64,000 nucleotides of DNA from Sacculina carcini (Eukaryota > Arthropoda > Thecostraca > Sacculinidae): contig OU696588.1 of NCBI GenBank assembly GCA_916048095.2, forward strand, positions 6,812,501-6,876,500, in the 5' to 3' direction. This document shows, piece after piece, positions 58,501 through 59,449 of the stretch. The notes beneath the pieces were generated by a model. It searched no databases, was not told the origin of the DNA, and worked only from the letters and a program-made list of their open reading frames with translations. Each line of letters starts with the position of its first letter. The first letter of the stretch is position 1. Made by a program: the position numbers and the translations under genes.

Positions 58501-58870
58501 ATTGTGCTGTATTTTCATGTGTGTGTGCCAGTTGTTGGATCTGATGCACAGTTTGCACACGCGCACCGGTCAGATATGTGAGTCAGAGAGAGTCGGTCCC
58601 TGGGAGACGGGCTGGTGTCCCTTGCTGCAGGGCATGGCGCGACTGTGTTGTGACGCCAGGAAGCAGGTGCGTCATGATCGCCTCGCTCATTGTGTCCGCT
58701 GCCGGTGTTGTAGTATTGGCGCGTGTGTCAAGTGCAGCCAGCATGATGTAGCGTGACTTGTGCTGTTGTTTCAGGTGCGCGCCAGTGCTGTCACTTATTT
58801 GCAACGAGCTCTGCTAATGCACGGTCTTCAAACTCTGTCTCCTTGCGAGTGGGAGGCTTGTTTTCACAAG
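156..58870 (+). CDS. GBF1: GBF1, Golgi ARF-GEF (internal part of gene)
   Basis: GBF1 exchanges GDP for GTP on ARF1-class GTPases at cis-Golgi and ER-Golgi intermediate membranes and so starts COPI coat recruitment. I join 28 exons (156-246, 985-1077, 17681-18204, 18332-18509, 19512-19646, 20209-20429, 29266-29443, 29723-29838, 39675-39840, 39962-40158, 40521-40640, 41224-41306, 41528-41651, 41813-42021, 52442-52678, 52946-53045, 53583-53762, 53915-54035, 54411-54553, 54714-54835, 55522-55681, 55793-56015, 56305-56394, 56628-56767, 57093-57340, 57424-57604, 58532-58666, 58775-58870). They total 4611 nt, or 1537 codons, with compatible phases and no stop. Order: DCB-HUS linker (residues 1-340), HUS (about 341-540), linker, Sec7 (about 640-820), HDS1-3 (about 820-1537). 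The HUS box NYDCD and the Sec7 signature FRLPGEAP are present. Human GBF1 has about 1860 residues, so the DCB and C-terminal exons lie outside the window. Only 985-1077 and the 5' edge of the 17681 exon are uncertain. Confidence 0.95.
247..462. other. Start of GBF1 intron, nothing recognised
   Basis: AT-rich intron sequence between the first visible exon and the TG-rich minisatellite. I see no coding similarity. Confidence 0.5.
463..999 (+). repeat. Minisatellite, units of about 44-60 bp with (TG)n
   Basis: About 12 units, each made of a (TG)n or TGTATG tract, then ACAGATATACAGTGTGG, then TTTATACGTGATTCACTG. Unit length varies mainly through the TG run. Every unit carries (TG)nTACAG and ATATACAG, which resemble 3' splice sites, and the last unit runs straight into the candidate exon 985-1077. 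Confidence 0.9.
985..1077 (+). CDS. GBF1: Candidate GBF1 linker exon at minisatellite edge
   Basis: The acceptor is the TGTACAG of the last minisatellite unit, with an alternative acceptor giving a start at 1000. The donor is CTTCTG|GTACGT. In the frame set by the preceding exon (phase 1) it reads [19 protein letters not shown] and continues open to the donor. It ends in phase 1, matching an acceptor at 17680. The linker is poorly conserved, so phase agreement and a good donor are the only support. Confidence 0.45.
1298..1361 (+). repeat. piggyBac-like terminal repeat (left copy)
   Basis: Contains CACTAGAAGGACCGG, a second CTAGAAGGATCGG, and the 14-bp palindrome CCGTCAATTGACGG. The same modules occur inverted at 17345-17554. 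The right copy abuts TTAA, the piggyBac target; the left has CCAA instead. This could be one terminus of a very large nested element or an independent solo end. Confidence 0.5.
1591..3431 (+). mobile_element. Degenerate piggyBac-type transposon
   Basis: Bounded by 26-bp inverted repeats at 1591-1616 and 3406-3431. Each contains the near-palindrome GTGATCTAAAAATAGATCAC and a CCGG. A broken piggyBac transposase lies between them. No clean TTAA target duplication flanks the repeats, so they may be subterminal rather than the true ends. Confidence 0.6.
1705..2995 (+). pseudogene. piggyBac transposase remnant
   Basis: Scattered over several frames. It starts [12 protein letters not shown] at 1705. 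The catalytic-core segment [11 protein letters not shown] near 1815 matches the piggyBac pattern around its second catalytic Asp. A VVLS segment follows near 2000, then [20 protein letters not shown] near 2200 and [15 protein letters not shown] near 2520. A Cys-rich tail ([14 protein letters not shown]) near 2930-2990 resembles the C-terminal zinc-binding domain of PGBD-type transposases. At least three frameshifts and stops make it inactive. Confidence 0.75.
3432..3959. other. AT-rich spacer between two transposons
   Basis: Poly-A/T runs and no open frame of note. I recognise nothing here. Confidence 0.4.
3960..4594. repeat. Left inverted arm of the nuclease element
   Basis: Pairs with 6773-7414 in inverted orientation. 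It contains the 3' end of the nuclease ORF (stop at 4479) and a conserved hairpin, GGTGCCAAGCTGGCACC, near 4063-4079. Confidence 0.85.
4479..6772 (-). pseudogene. FEN/PIN-like nuclease with Cys-rich tail, frameshifted
   Basis: The open part (4479-6641) codes 720 residues. Residues 1-100 carry [20 protein letters not shown] and a FMKGEHV..H.PG.WNG.W.DM block that I recall from large multicopy proteins of invertebrates. Residues 284-535 look like a 5'-nuclease (FEN/XPG-PIN) fold: VIIDGS (D289), YLIFDR (D330), QEEADV (E427, E428, D430), SDDTDV (D456, D457, D459), and a helix-hairpin-like LSGCDT...[11 protein letters not shown] (511-532). Residues 667-699 form a dense Cys cluster (CTCENC...CSC...CSC...CC), followed by an acidic tail. 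The ORF continues upstream to 6772 in another frame, with a single-base break near 6655, and is then cut off by the right arm. No substrate can be assigned. Candidate transposase or accessory nuclease, by inference. Confidence 0.7.
6773..7414. repeat. Right inverted arm of the nuclease element
   Basis: Inverted copy of 3960-4594. Its inner part (6773-6888) codes on the + strand the same Cys-rich and poly-Asp C-terminus that ends the minus-strand ORF. Confidence 0.85.
7415..8885. other. AT-rich spacer with TTAGGTTACTTTTT repeats
   Basis: Irregular copies of (T)TAGGTTAC followed by a T-run are scattered from about 7665 to 8880. No coding similarity is seen. The repeats abut the broken 3' side of the neighbouring LINE. 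Confidence 0.5.
8890..9735 (-). pseudogene. LINE reverse transcriptase fragment
   Basis: Several frames. [20 protein letters not shown] near 9400 is the RT entry motif and [14 protein letters not shown] lies near 9300. [20 protein letters not shown] and [11 protein letters not shown] (YADD catalytic box) lie between 9050 and 9170. It ends at FSILLAKNE near 8900. Confidence 0.75.
9738..11240 (-). pseudogene. LINE ORF2 endonuclease part
   Basis: Part of an open frame of 589 codons (9738-11507). It carries EEP endonuclease blocks: [36 protein letters not shown] (where GDFN would be expected), and [14 protein letters not shown]. An endonuclease-RT linker rich in Ser and Pro follows. GNSN in place of GDFN suggests loss of a catalytic residue. 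Confidence 0.75.
11240..12215 (-). pseudogene. LINE ORF1 with PHD finger and zinc knuckles
   Basis: The first segment (about 12210-11766) has a Cys4-His-Cys3 pattern: CHCGE...[12 protein letters not shown]...FWCCTPC. After frame changes, a knuckle segment follows near 11420-11240 ([32 protein letters not shown]). PHD plus CCHC is typical of ORF1 in CR1-group LINEs, where it packages the RNA. A stop two codons after the likely start and at least two frameshifts disable it. Confidence 0.7.
12236..12600. other. CA-rich stretch, probable LINE 5' leader
   Basis: Low-complexity CACAC-rich sequence upstream of the minus-strand LINE ORF1. It may be its 5' untranslated region. No ORF. Confidence 0.4.
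12612..12655. repeat. Degenerate TTAGG-like repeats
   Basis: GTTAGGTTAGGATAGGTTGG and following copies. They resemble the arthropod-type telomeric pentamer but are short and interstitial. Confidence 0.45.
12710..12746. repeat. Perfect 18-bp-arm hairpin
   Basis: Arms 12710-12727 and 12729-12746 are exact reverse complements around a single G. The arm begins GCCAACGCCACCTAG. It sits in otherwise unassigned DNA beside the TTAGG-like repeats and could be the core of a small inverted-repeat element. Confidence 0.85.
12780..17340. other. About 4.5 kb of unassigned intronic DNA
   Basis: No exon, RNA or recognisable mobile-element protein found on either strand. The 14.3-15.0 kb part is A/C-rich and low in complexity. 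Short open frames here are consistent with chance. Confidence 0.4.
17345..17554 (-). repeat. piggyBac-like terminal repeat (right copy)
   Basis: Two inverted copies of the module seen at 1298-1361: GTCAATTGACGG next to GGTCCTTCTAG at 17352-17380, and CCGGTCCTTCTAGTG followed directly by TTAA at about 17538-17558. Confidence 0.5.
17681..18204 (+). CDS. GBF1: GBF1 linker exon with in-frame peptide repeat
   Basis: The acceptor ATGTTGAG at 17680 is chosen because it is the one that gives phase 1 without a stop; acceptors at about 17698 or 17719 are possible. The donor is CACCAG|GTTTGT. After [15 protein letters not shown] come 13 tandem units of 11-12 residues of the form T[E/D][P/Q]DTVS(I/T/V)(P)(A)V(L/P). 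The exon ends HSHQ in phase 0. The linker of GBF1 is naturally Ser/Thr-rich and disordered, and this species has expanded it. The antisense strand is also open across the repeat, which I read as a by-product. Confidence 0.75.
17725..18160 (+). repeat. Coding minisatellite, 33-36 bp units
   Basis: DNA counterpart of the 13 peptide repeats, with units starting ACTGAACCAGATACTGTCAG. Every unit length is a multiple of three, and 11- and 12-residue units often alternate. Confidence 0.9.
18332..18509 (+). CDS. GBF1: GBF1 linker exon
   Basis: Acceptor TTGTTTGCAG, donor GAGCCAG|GTAACT, 178 nt, phase 0 to 1. The Ser/Thr/Asp-rich peptide includes [13 protein letters not shown], resembling the PISS-type segment in vertebrate GBF1 linkers. 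No domain. Confidence 0.75.
18780..19300 (-). mobile_element. LINE 3' end (RT C-terminus and tail)
   Basis: Minus-strand 19299-19060 reads [19 protein letters not shown], then [16 protein letters not shown] and [19 protein letters not shown]. This is the conserved C-terminal region after the RT of CR1/Jockey-type LINEs. The non-coding tail runs to about 18780 and ends in copies of GAGTACAACT-like repeats, as at 30.0 and 50.8 kb. Confidence 0.8.
19512..19646 (+). CDS. GBF1: GBF1 linker exon before HUS
   Basis: Acceptor CTGGTGACAG, donor GTGAGAG|GTGAGA, phase 1 to 1. It ends [14 protein letters not shown]. An NPRGVRFT segment at this place is characteristic of GBF1 orthologues, just before the HUS domain. 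Confidence 0.85.
19695..20020 (+). repeat. tRNA-Val-derived SINE, copy 1
   Basis: The tRNA-like head has an A box (TGTAGTGGTTATCAC), anticodon loop CTCACAA (anticodon CAC, Val) and B box GGTTCGAATCC. The body begins TTCATTGGGCGAATTCTA and contains CATGTGTTGTGTCATGCATT and GACAGCGAGCTGCACGG. The end is TTTAACCTTTTAA. Same family and orientation as 54949 and 57774. Confidence 0.85.
20209..20429 (+). CDS. GBF1: GBF1 exon, start of HUS domain
   Basis: Acceptor GTTGTCAG, donor TTCTCT|GTGAGG, phase 1 to 0. Reads [20 protein letters not shown], then [20 protein letters not shown] and [15 protein letters not shown]. This is the conserved start of the HUS (homology upstream of Sec7) domain, which packs with DCB for dimerisation and membrane targeting. 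Confidence 0.95.
20765..21229 (+). pseudogene. LINE endonuclease fragment
   Basis: [15 protein letters not shown] carries the GDFN metal-site motif of AP-type endonucleases. TTIDNIFTN and [13 protein letters not shown] carry the SDH catalytic His motif. The frame is broken at 21200 by a palindromic insertion. Confidence 0.85.
21199..21250. repeat. 52-bp perfect palindrome
   Basis: Bases 21199-21224 and 21225-21250 are exact reverse complements with no loop; the centre is CCTAGG at 21222-21227. It interrupts the LINE endonuclease frame right after IVDS. Confidence 0.9.
21249..21272. repeat. Second adjoining hairpin
   Basis: TGACGGGCTA at 21249-21258 and its exact reverse complement at 21263-21272 enclose a 4-nt loop. 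It shares its first two bases with the preceding palindrome. Confidence 0.85.
21370..21726 (+). repeat. 5' LTR
   Basis: Starts TGTTGGTAAATTAATG and ends TTTGTACA. It contains a TG-rich central tract and matches 25383-25739. Confidence 0.85.
21742..22485 (+). pseudogene. LTR element gag (one internal stop)
   Basis: The ATG is at 21742. The capsid-like region ([17 protein letters not shown] onward) is followed by two CCHC knuckles, [14 protein letters not shown] and [14 protein letters not shown], that bind the genomic RNA. A TGA at 22141 interrupts it; the frame stays open on both sides. Confidence 0.85.
22490..22985 (+). pseudogene. LTR element protease region
   Basis: Retropepsin-like segment in which the conserved active-site Gly codon after Asp-Thr is a TGA near 22550. 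The flap and C-terminal parts ([18 protein letters not shown]) are recognisable. Confidence 0.65.
22986..24100 (+). pseudogene. LTR element RT and RNase H
   Basis: RT blocks: [13 protein letters not shown] near 23250, [17 protein letters not shown] near 23345, and the FVDDILVDE catalytic box near 23455. In-frame stops lie at 23049 and 23160. RNase H ([23 protein letters not shown]) begins near 23890 after a frame change. Confidence 0.85.
24143..25352 (+). pseudogene. LTR element integrase (frameshifted)
   Basis: Zinc-binding HHCC region ([13 protein letters not shown]...CQECQSINP), then the catalytic core with [17 protein letters not shown] and [20 protein letters not shown] (the D...D...E triad). 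A frameshift lies near 24690. The basic C-terminus ends [10 protein letters not shown]. Confidence 0.85.
25383..25739 (+). repeat. 3' LTR
   Basis: Matches the 5' LTR, starting TGTTAGTGAATTAATG and ending TTCGTACA. It is preceded by a short purine run, GGGCGGAG, as a possible polypurine tract. Confidence 0.85.
26300..28046 (+). pseudogene. LINE reverse transcriptase and C-terminus
   Basis: After a degraded N-terminal part, 27017-27619 is open: [38 protein letters not shown] and [12 protein letters not shown] (FADD catalytic box). A stop at 27617 is followed in another frame by the conserved C-terminal region to 28046. Confidence 0.85.
28226..28300. repeat. (AT)n microsatellite
   Basis: Nearly pure AT dinucleotide run within the LINE 3' region. 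A second short run lies at 28870-28900 and TG/TA-rich tracts at 28950-29170. Confidence 0.95.
29266..29443 (+). CDS. GBF1: GBF1 exon, HUS domain
   Basis: Acceptor TATGTGTGCAG, donor TGTCTTG|GTGAGT, phase 0 to 1. Reads [20 protein letters not shown] and [14 protein letters not shown], amphipathic helices of the HUS domain. It starts 16 bp after the LINE (TTGA)n tail, so a LINE ends almost at the splice site. Confidence 0.95.
29723..29838 (+). CDS. GBF1: GBF1 exon with the HUS box
   Basis: Acceptor GATTGTGACAG, donor TCCAAG|GTCAGC, phase 1 to 0. Contains [24 protein letters not shown] is the invariant HUS box of large ARF-GEFs, needed for DCB-HUS interaction. Confidence 0.97.
30010..30265 (-). 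repeat. 14-15-bp minisatellite, LINE tail
   Basis: About 17 copies of GTTGTGCTCAGCTA-like units on the + strand. It lies just 3' of a minus-strand LINE C-terminus and resembles the short tails of the LINE copies at 18.8 and 50.8 kb, so I read it as an expanded LINE 3' end. Confidence 0.8.
30266..30525 (-). mobile_element. LINE RT C-terminal fragment
   Basis: Minus strand: [20 protein letters not shown], then [17 protein letters not shown] and FKHKLDTQW. This is the typical C-terminus of CR1/Jockey-like ORF2. It abuts, in an accidental open frame, the integrase end of the gypsy-like element at about 30528. Confidence 0.85.
30528..31560 (-). pseudogene. Gypsy-like integrase
   Basis: Pieces in different frames: [12 protein letters not shown] and [18 protein letters not shown] (zinc-binding part), [13 protein letters not shown], then [15 protein letters not shown] and [20 protein letters not shown] (catalytic core). 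A C-terminal module, [20 protein letters not shown], ends near 30530. Confidence 0.85.
31650..33094 (-). pseudogene. Gypsy-like RT and RNase H
   Basis: RT 33094-32471: [35 protein letters not shown] and [11 protein letters not shown] (YIDD). A break near 32460 is followed by the RT connection [12 protein letters not shown] and RNase [39 protein letters not shown] and [10 protein letters not shown]. Confidence 0.9.
33140..33780 (-). pseudogene. Gypsy-like gag end and aspartic protease
   Basis: The retropepsin segment [19 protein letters not shown] lies near 33390, with the domain running on to [12 protein letters not shown] near 33205. The upstream part is the gag C-terminus and contains a stop. 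Confidence 0.75.
34080..36105 (-). pseudogene. LINE reverse transcriptase
   Basis: 572 open codons (34387-36105), continuing in another frame to about 34080. RT blocks: [63 protein letters not shown] and [10 protein letters not shown] (YADD). Confidence 0.85.
36024..37027 (-). pseudogene. LINE endonuclease
   Basis: [62 protein letters not shown] (GDFN) and [12 protein letters not shown] (SDH). The two halves are offset by a frameshift near 36540. Confidence 0.85.
37330..37790 (-). pseudogene. Fragment of unassigned multicopy-element protein
   Basis: Minus strand: [55 protein letters not shown], then [15 protein letters not shown] and [15 protein letters not shown] after frame changes. I recall this H(L/S)HLD-F-P...EQGE-FH-DI block from multicopy invertebrate proteins that look mobile-element-borne. 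No function is known to me. Confidence 0.6.
37970..38470 (-). pseudogene. Gypsy-like gag N-terminal part
   Basis: Begins near 38410 ([12 protein letters not shown]...[20 protein letters not shown]), then [20 protein letters not shown] and [20 protein letters not shown] after frame changes. This matches the capsid-like gag of gypsy-group elements. The upstream 38500-39300 region may hold its leader or LTR remains. Confidence 0.65.
38500..39470. other. Unassigned, possible LTR/leader remains
   Basis: GC-richer than its surroundings, with several imperfect copies of (CCG)TTAAGGCTGCGCC near 38760, 38942 and 39003. No second copy is seen in the window, so LTR status is unproven. Confidence 0.4.
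39540..39655 (-). mobile_element. Short LINE C-terminal fragment
   Basis: Minus strand: [20 protein letters not shown] and [15 protein letters not shown], the same C-terminal block as at 19060-19299. It lies just upstream of a GBF1 exon. Confidence 0.75.
39675..39840 (+). CDS. GBF1: GBF1 exon after HUS
   Basis: Acceptor TTTGTGAGTGCAG, donor TCACTTG|GTGCGT, phase 0 to 1. Reads [20 protein letters not shown], strongly conserved in GBF1, then enters a variable linker. Confidence 0.95.
39962..40158 (+). CDS. GBF1: GBF1 linker exon with GC donor
   Basis: The acceptor GTGTTGAAG is chosen for phase 1. Variable linker, then [13 protein letters not shown]. The next exon begins LLASGTEHF, so orthology requires the junction exactly at 40158, where the intron starts GCGAGT and not GT. 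AAG|GC is the usual form of the minor GC-AG introns. Phase 0 at the end. Confidence 0.85.
40521..40640 (+). CDS. GBF1: GBF1 exon leading into Sec7
   Basis: Acceptor CTGTATGTTAG, donor TTGAAG|GTTCTC, phase 0 to 0. Reads [20 protein letters not shown]; the KG(V/I)QFLQ motif opens the Sec7 domain of GBF1. Confidence 0.95.
40641..41223. other. GBF1 intron, nothing recognised
   Basis: AT-rich with a GTACATATATTGACAACATAT partial inverted repeat near 40770-40820. No coding content. Confidence 0.4.
41224..41306 (+). CDS. GBF1: GBF1 exon, Sec7 domain
   Basis: Acceptor TTTTTCATAG, donor GTCAA|GTGAGT, phase 0 to 2. Reads [20 protein letters not shown], then EILDAFVK, helices of the Sec7 N-lobe. Confidence 0.97.
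41528..41651 (+). CDS. GBF1: GBF1 exon with the catalytic glutamate
   Basis: Acceptor GCTGATTAG, donor TGGCAC|GTGAGT, phase 2 to 0. Contains [15 protein letters not shown]. The Glu of FRLPGEAP is the glutamic finger that expels Mg-GDP from ARF, so the GEF should be catalytically competent. Confidence 0.97.
41813..42021 (+). CDS. GBF1: GBF1 exon, Sec7 hydrophobic groove
   Basis: Acceptor TGAATTGCGCAG, donor ATCAA|GTGAGT, phase 0 to 2. Reads [20 protein letters not shown], then [19 protein letters not shown]. The IMLN.DQHN segment lines the ARF-binding groove where brefeldin A acts; the Met linked to brefeldin response in human GBF1 appears conserved. Confidence 0.97.
42034..42762. repeat. 12-bp satellite, about 60 units
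   Basis: Uninterrupted array of TCACACATT(A/G)TA. Practically the only variation is A or G at one position, with G-type units spaced irregularly (after 8, 3, 5, 9, 3, 2, 2, 3, 4, 1, 2 and 0 A-type units). It begins about 12 nt after the Sec7 exon donor. It is open in three plus frames and one minus frame, which is trivial for a 12-bp unit without stops. Confidence 0.98.
42763..43395. other. Intron spacer, nothing recognised
   Basis: No coding similarity. A (TG)n patch lies near 43313-43330. Confidence 0.4.
43396..44470 (-). mobile_element. LINE C-terminus with PD-(D/E)XK-like domain
   Basis: Minus strand. Read downward: [31 protein letters not shown], then [12 protein letters not shown], a Cys/His knuckle ([10 protein letters not shown]...[18 protein letters not shown]), and [20 protein letters not shown] with RPDGITI...[13 protein letters not shown] followed by VWDATC looks like a PD-(D/E)XK restriction-like nuclease, the type some LINEs carry after RT. 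It ends in a stop near 43399, is cut 5' by (TG)n, and carries a 10-bp triplication near 43686-43717 that breaks the frame. Confidence 0.7.
44487..44568. repeat. (TG)n microsatellite
   Basis: TG run with few interruptions, between two minus-strand LINE remnants. Confidence 0.95.
44978..47939 (-). pseudogene. LINE ORF2: endonuclease plus RT, one frameshift
   Basis: 893 open codons (45258-47939), then the last ~110 codons in another frame to 44978; the break lies in A/T runs between 45290 and 45370. Endonuclease: [44 protein letters not shown] and [56 protein letters not shown] and [12 protein letters not shown]. All catalytic boxes are intact, so recent activity is plausible. Confidence 0.9.
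47982..48326 (-). pseudogene. LINE ORF1 C-terminal part
   Basis: [16 protein letters not shown], then [20 protein letters not shown] and [10 protein letters not shown]. This resembles the C-terminal RNA-binding domain of coiled-coil (L1-like) ORF1 proteins used by several LINE clades. 5'-truncated. Confidence 0.7.
48340..48371. repeat. (TG)n microsatellite
   Basis: Pure TG run at the LINE/hAT boundary. Confidence 0.95.
48896..49160. repeat. Short GC-rich insertion (MITE-like)
   Basis: Contains GCCCAGGGGCCTCCACAT twice (near 48926 and 49126), as direct copies. It splits the hAT frame. The class is not recognised. Confidence 0.5.
49477..50217 (-). mobile_element. pogo/Tigger-type element, internally deleted
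   Basis: Terminal inverted repeats of about 25 bp (CCGTATATACTCGCATATAA at the left, its reverse complement at the right near 50190-50216). Inside, on the minus strand, [20 protein letters not shown] matches the N-terminal helix-turn-helix start of pogo-like transposases, and the rest of the ORF is lost. The right end abuts TA as expected for this superfamily. Confidence 0.75.
50770..51890 (-). mobile_element. LINE RT fragment
   Basis: Minus strand 51890-50930: [47 protein letters not shown] and [14 protein letters not shown] (FADD). The C-terminus and 3' region follow to about 50770, ending with AGTTGTACTCAC-like repeats. It is 5'-truncated at a (TG)n near 51910 and belongs to the same LINE group as 18780 and 30266. 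Confidence 0.85.
52380..52436. repeat. (TG)n at a GBF1 3' splice site
   Basis: TG repeat ending TGTGTCGGCAG directly before the exon at 52442. It takes the place of a polypyrimidine tract. Confidence 0.95.
52442..52678 (+). CDS. GBF1: GBF1 exon, Sec7 end and start of HDS1
   Basis: Acceptor GTCGGCAG, donor GGACTCAG|GTTCTT, phase 2 to 2. Starts [20 protein letters not shown], completing Sec7, then [20 protein letters not shown], the first helices of HDS1, which binds lipids and positions the GEF on membrane. Confidence 0.97.
52946..53045 (+). CDS. GBF1: GBF1 exon, HDS1
   Basis: Acceptor TGTTTGTGTAG, donor CTCGAGGAG|GTGCTT, phase 2 to 0. Reads [20 protein letters not shown], then [10 protein letters not shown], conserved in HDS1. 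Confidence 0.95.
53046..53582. other. GBF1 intron ending in (TG)n
   Basis: No coding content. The last ~60 nt (from 53528) are (TG)n running to TGCAG at the exon. Confidence 0.6.
53583..53762 (+). CDS. GBF1: GBF1 exon, HDS1
   Basis: The acceptor is (TG)nTGCAG and the donor CTGACCACG|GTCAGT, phase 0 to 0. Reads [20 protein letters not shown], then [19 protein letters not shown]. The LAHRHGD..GW..(L)LQLFR pattern is a GBF1 hallmark. Confidence 0.97.
53915..54035 (+). CDS. GBF1: GBF1 exon, HDS1-HDS2 link
   Basis: Acceptor TGTGTGTTGAAG, donor GGATCTG|GTGATT, phase 0 to 1. AEDFLSSSG, then [17 protein letters not shown], which matches the ESS(I/L)FSSLY segment of GBF1. Confidence 0.9.
54411..54553 (+). 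CDS. GBF1: GBF1 exon, HDS2
   Basis: Acceptor TGTTCGCCAG, donor CTTATATCG|GTGTGT, phase 1 to 0. Reads [20 protein letters not shown], then DSLHQLIS, conserved in HDS2. Confidence 0.95.
54714..54835 (+). CDS. GBF1: GBF1 exon, HDS2
   Basis: Acceptor GTTATCCAG, donor GAGAACAG|GTGGGT, phase 0 to 2. Acidic Ser-rich stretch, then [18 protein letters not shown]. Confidence 0.95.
54949..55280 (+). repeat. tRNA-Val-derived SINE, copy 2
   Basis: Head with GTGTAGTGGTAGCACACC, CCTCACAAGCGG (CAC anticodon) and GGTTCAAATCC. The same body and TTTAACATTTAACCTTTAA tail as the copies at 19695 and 57774. Confidence 0.9.
55522..55681 (+). CDS. GBF1: GBF1 exon, HDS2
   Basis: The acceptor is (TG)nTTGTGCAG and the donor AGACAG|GTTGGT, phase 2 to 0. 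Reads [15 protein letters not shown], then [20 protein letters not shown]. The (A/S)VV.LLRL.IRL.RREE motif is diagnostic. Confidence 0.97.
55793..56015 (+). CDS. GBF1: GBF1 exon, HDS2
   Basis: Acceptor GATTGATGGCAG, donor CAAG|GTGATT, phase 0 to 1. Reads [15 protein letters not shown], then [20 protein letters not shown] and [17 protein letters not shown]. The W..LF.LLEC.G(A/S)GV.PP motif matches GBF1. Confidence 0.97.
56305..56394 (+). CDS. GBF1: GBF1 linker exon
   Basis: Acceptor TGTTATTTTAG, donor AGAA|GTGAGT, phase 1 to 1. Reads [20 protein letters not shown]. The DRGY(T/S)SDSE-like motif is present as DRCYSDSE. Confidence 0.9.
56628..56767 (+). CDS. GBF1: GBF1 linker exon
   Basis: Acceptor CAATGTGGCAG, donor ATTCTG|GTGAGA, phase 1 to 0. 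Ser/Thr-rich, ending VAGGWIL, equal to the GGWI(L/M) segment of orthologues. Confidence 0.88.
57093..57340 (+). CDS. GBF1: GBF1 exon, HDS3
   Basis: Acceptor CGTGTGTGTGAG, donor AGCAGCAG|GTATTG, phase 0 to 2. Reads [12 protein letters not shown], then [20 protein letters not shown] and [12 protein letters not shown], matching the C-terminal helical region of GBF1. Confidence 0.93.
57424..57604 (+). CDS. GBF1: GBF1 linker exon, basic then acidic
   Basis: Acceptor GTTTGTTGACAG, donor CTGCAG|GTGAGT, phase 2 to 0. [12 protein letters not shown], then a Pro-rich stretch and [13 protein letters not shown]. Low complexity but open and in phase. Confidence 0.85.
57675..57755. repeat. About 20-bp tandem repeat
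   Basis: Four copies of TTGGGACAATTTTGATTTCAG-like units immediately upstream of SINE copy 3. Confidence 0.85.
57774..58103 (+). repeat. tRNA-Val-derived SINE, copy 3
   Basis: Head GTGTAGTTGTTAGCACACC, CCTCACAAGCGGG and B box GGTTTGAAACCC. Same body and TTTAACCTTTAA end as the other two copies. Confidence 0.9.
58410..58460. repeat. hAT-type terminal repeat (solo)
   Basis: The reverse strand reads GTTCTTAACCAGGGGTGCTC, close to the end module GGTTCTTAACCGGGGGTGCT at 60480. Possible MITE over about 58140-58460. Confidence 0.5.
58532..58666 (+). CDS. GBF1: GBF1 exon, HDS3
   Basis: Acceptor GTGTGTGTGCCAG, donor AGGAAGCAG|GTGCGT, phase 0 to 0. Reads [15 protein letters not shown], then [19 protein letters not shown]. 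The WCPLLQG.A.LCCDAR motif is invariant in GBF1. Confidence 0.97.
58775..58870 (+). CDS. GBF1: GBF1 exon, HDS3 (last in window)
   Basis: Acceptor TTGTTTCAG, donor TTTCACAAG|GTGCGT, phase 0 to 0. Reads [20 protein letters not shown], then WEACFHK. The next exon, expected to open with a conserved VLFPLL-type segment, is not found before 64000. Confidence 0.96.
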
Positions 58871-59440
58871 GTGCGTGCATGTGTGCCAGTATGTGTCAGT
58901 GTGGGGAGGTTATGTGTATGTGTGTGTGTTTTCTTATAAAGTTTGTTAGTATGCACATACGTGTATGTATTCATACACATACATGTGTTTACAAGCACGT
59001 TAACATATGGATAGCAGTAAATTTTGATGGAGGCCGCGTTGCCGGAGCCAGGCCGTCAATCTATTAGTCGTATTTCTCTTCCTATGACCTCCAATTATTA
59101 CCAATTATCCAAGACCGGCCCTTCTGGTGACAACAACACTCGTACTCGGATTGACTCGTAATGTGGCCTGTTGAGATTCAAACTAACCAGATAACACCGC
59201 AATAAGCCAATCAATGCTGCCATAAAATGAAATTCAGGTGCTGAAATGCTCGATAAATGGAGAACCAATTGAACACAAATACACTGCTACTTACTGTCAA
59301 TTCACTGACTTCAAACCTCCTCGCAGTCTTGATATCTCTCGTTCTCTTCATCTCTCCGCAAATTCTTGTTCGACTTGTAATTTGATCCTGGCTTTCACTA
59401 TTTGCTCTTGATAAACTGGTTGTGTGCGGTACAGTAATGA
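58871..59440. other. Intron, nothing recognised
   Basis: TG-rich start, then unassigned DNA. Confidence 0.4.
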
Positions 59441-59449
59441 TTAAATTAT

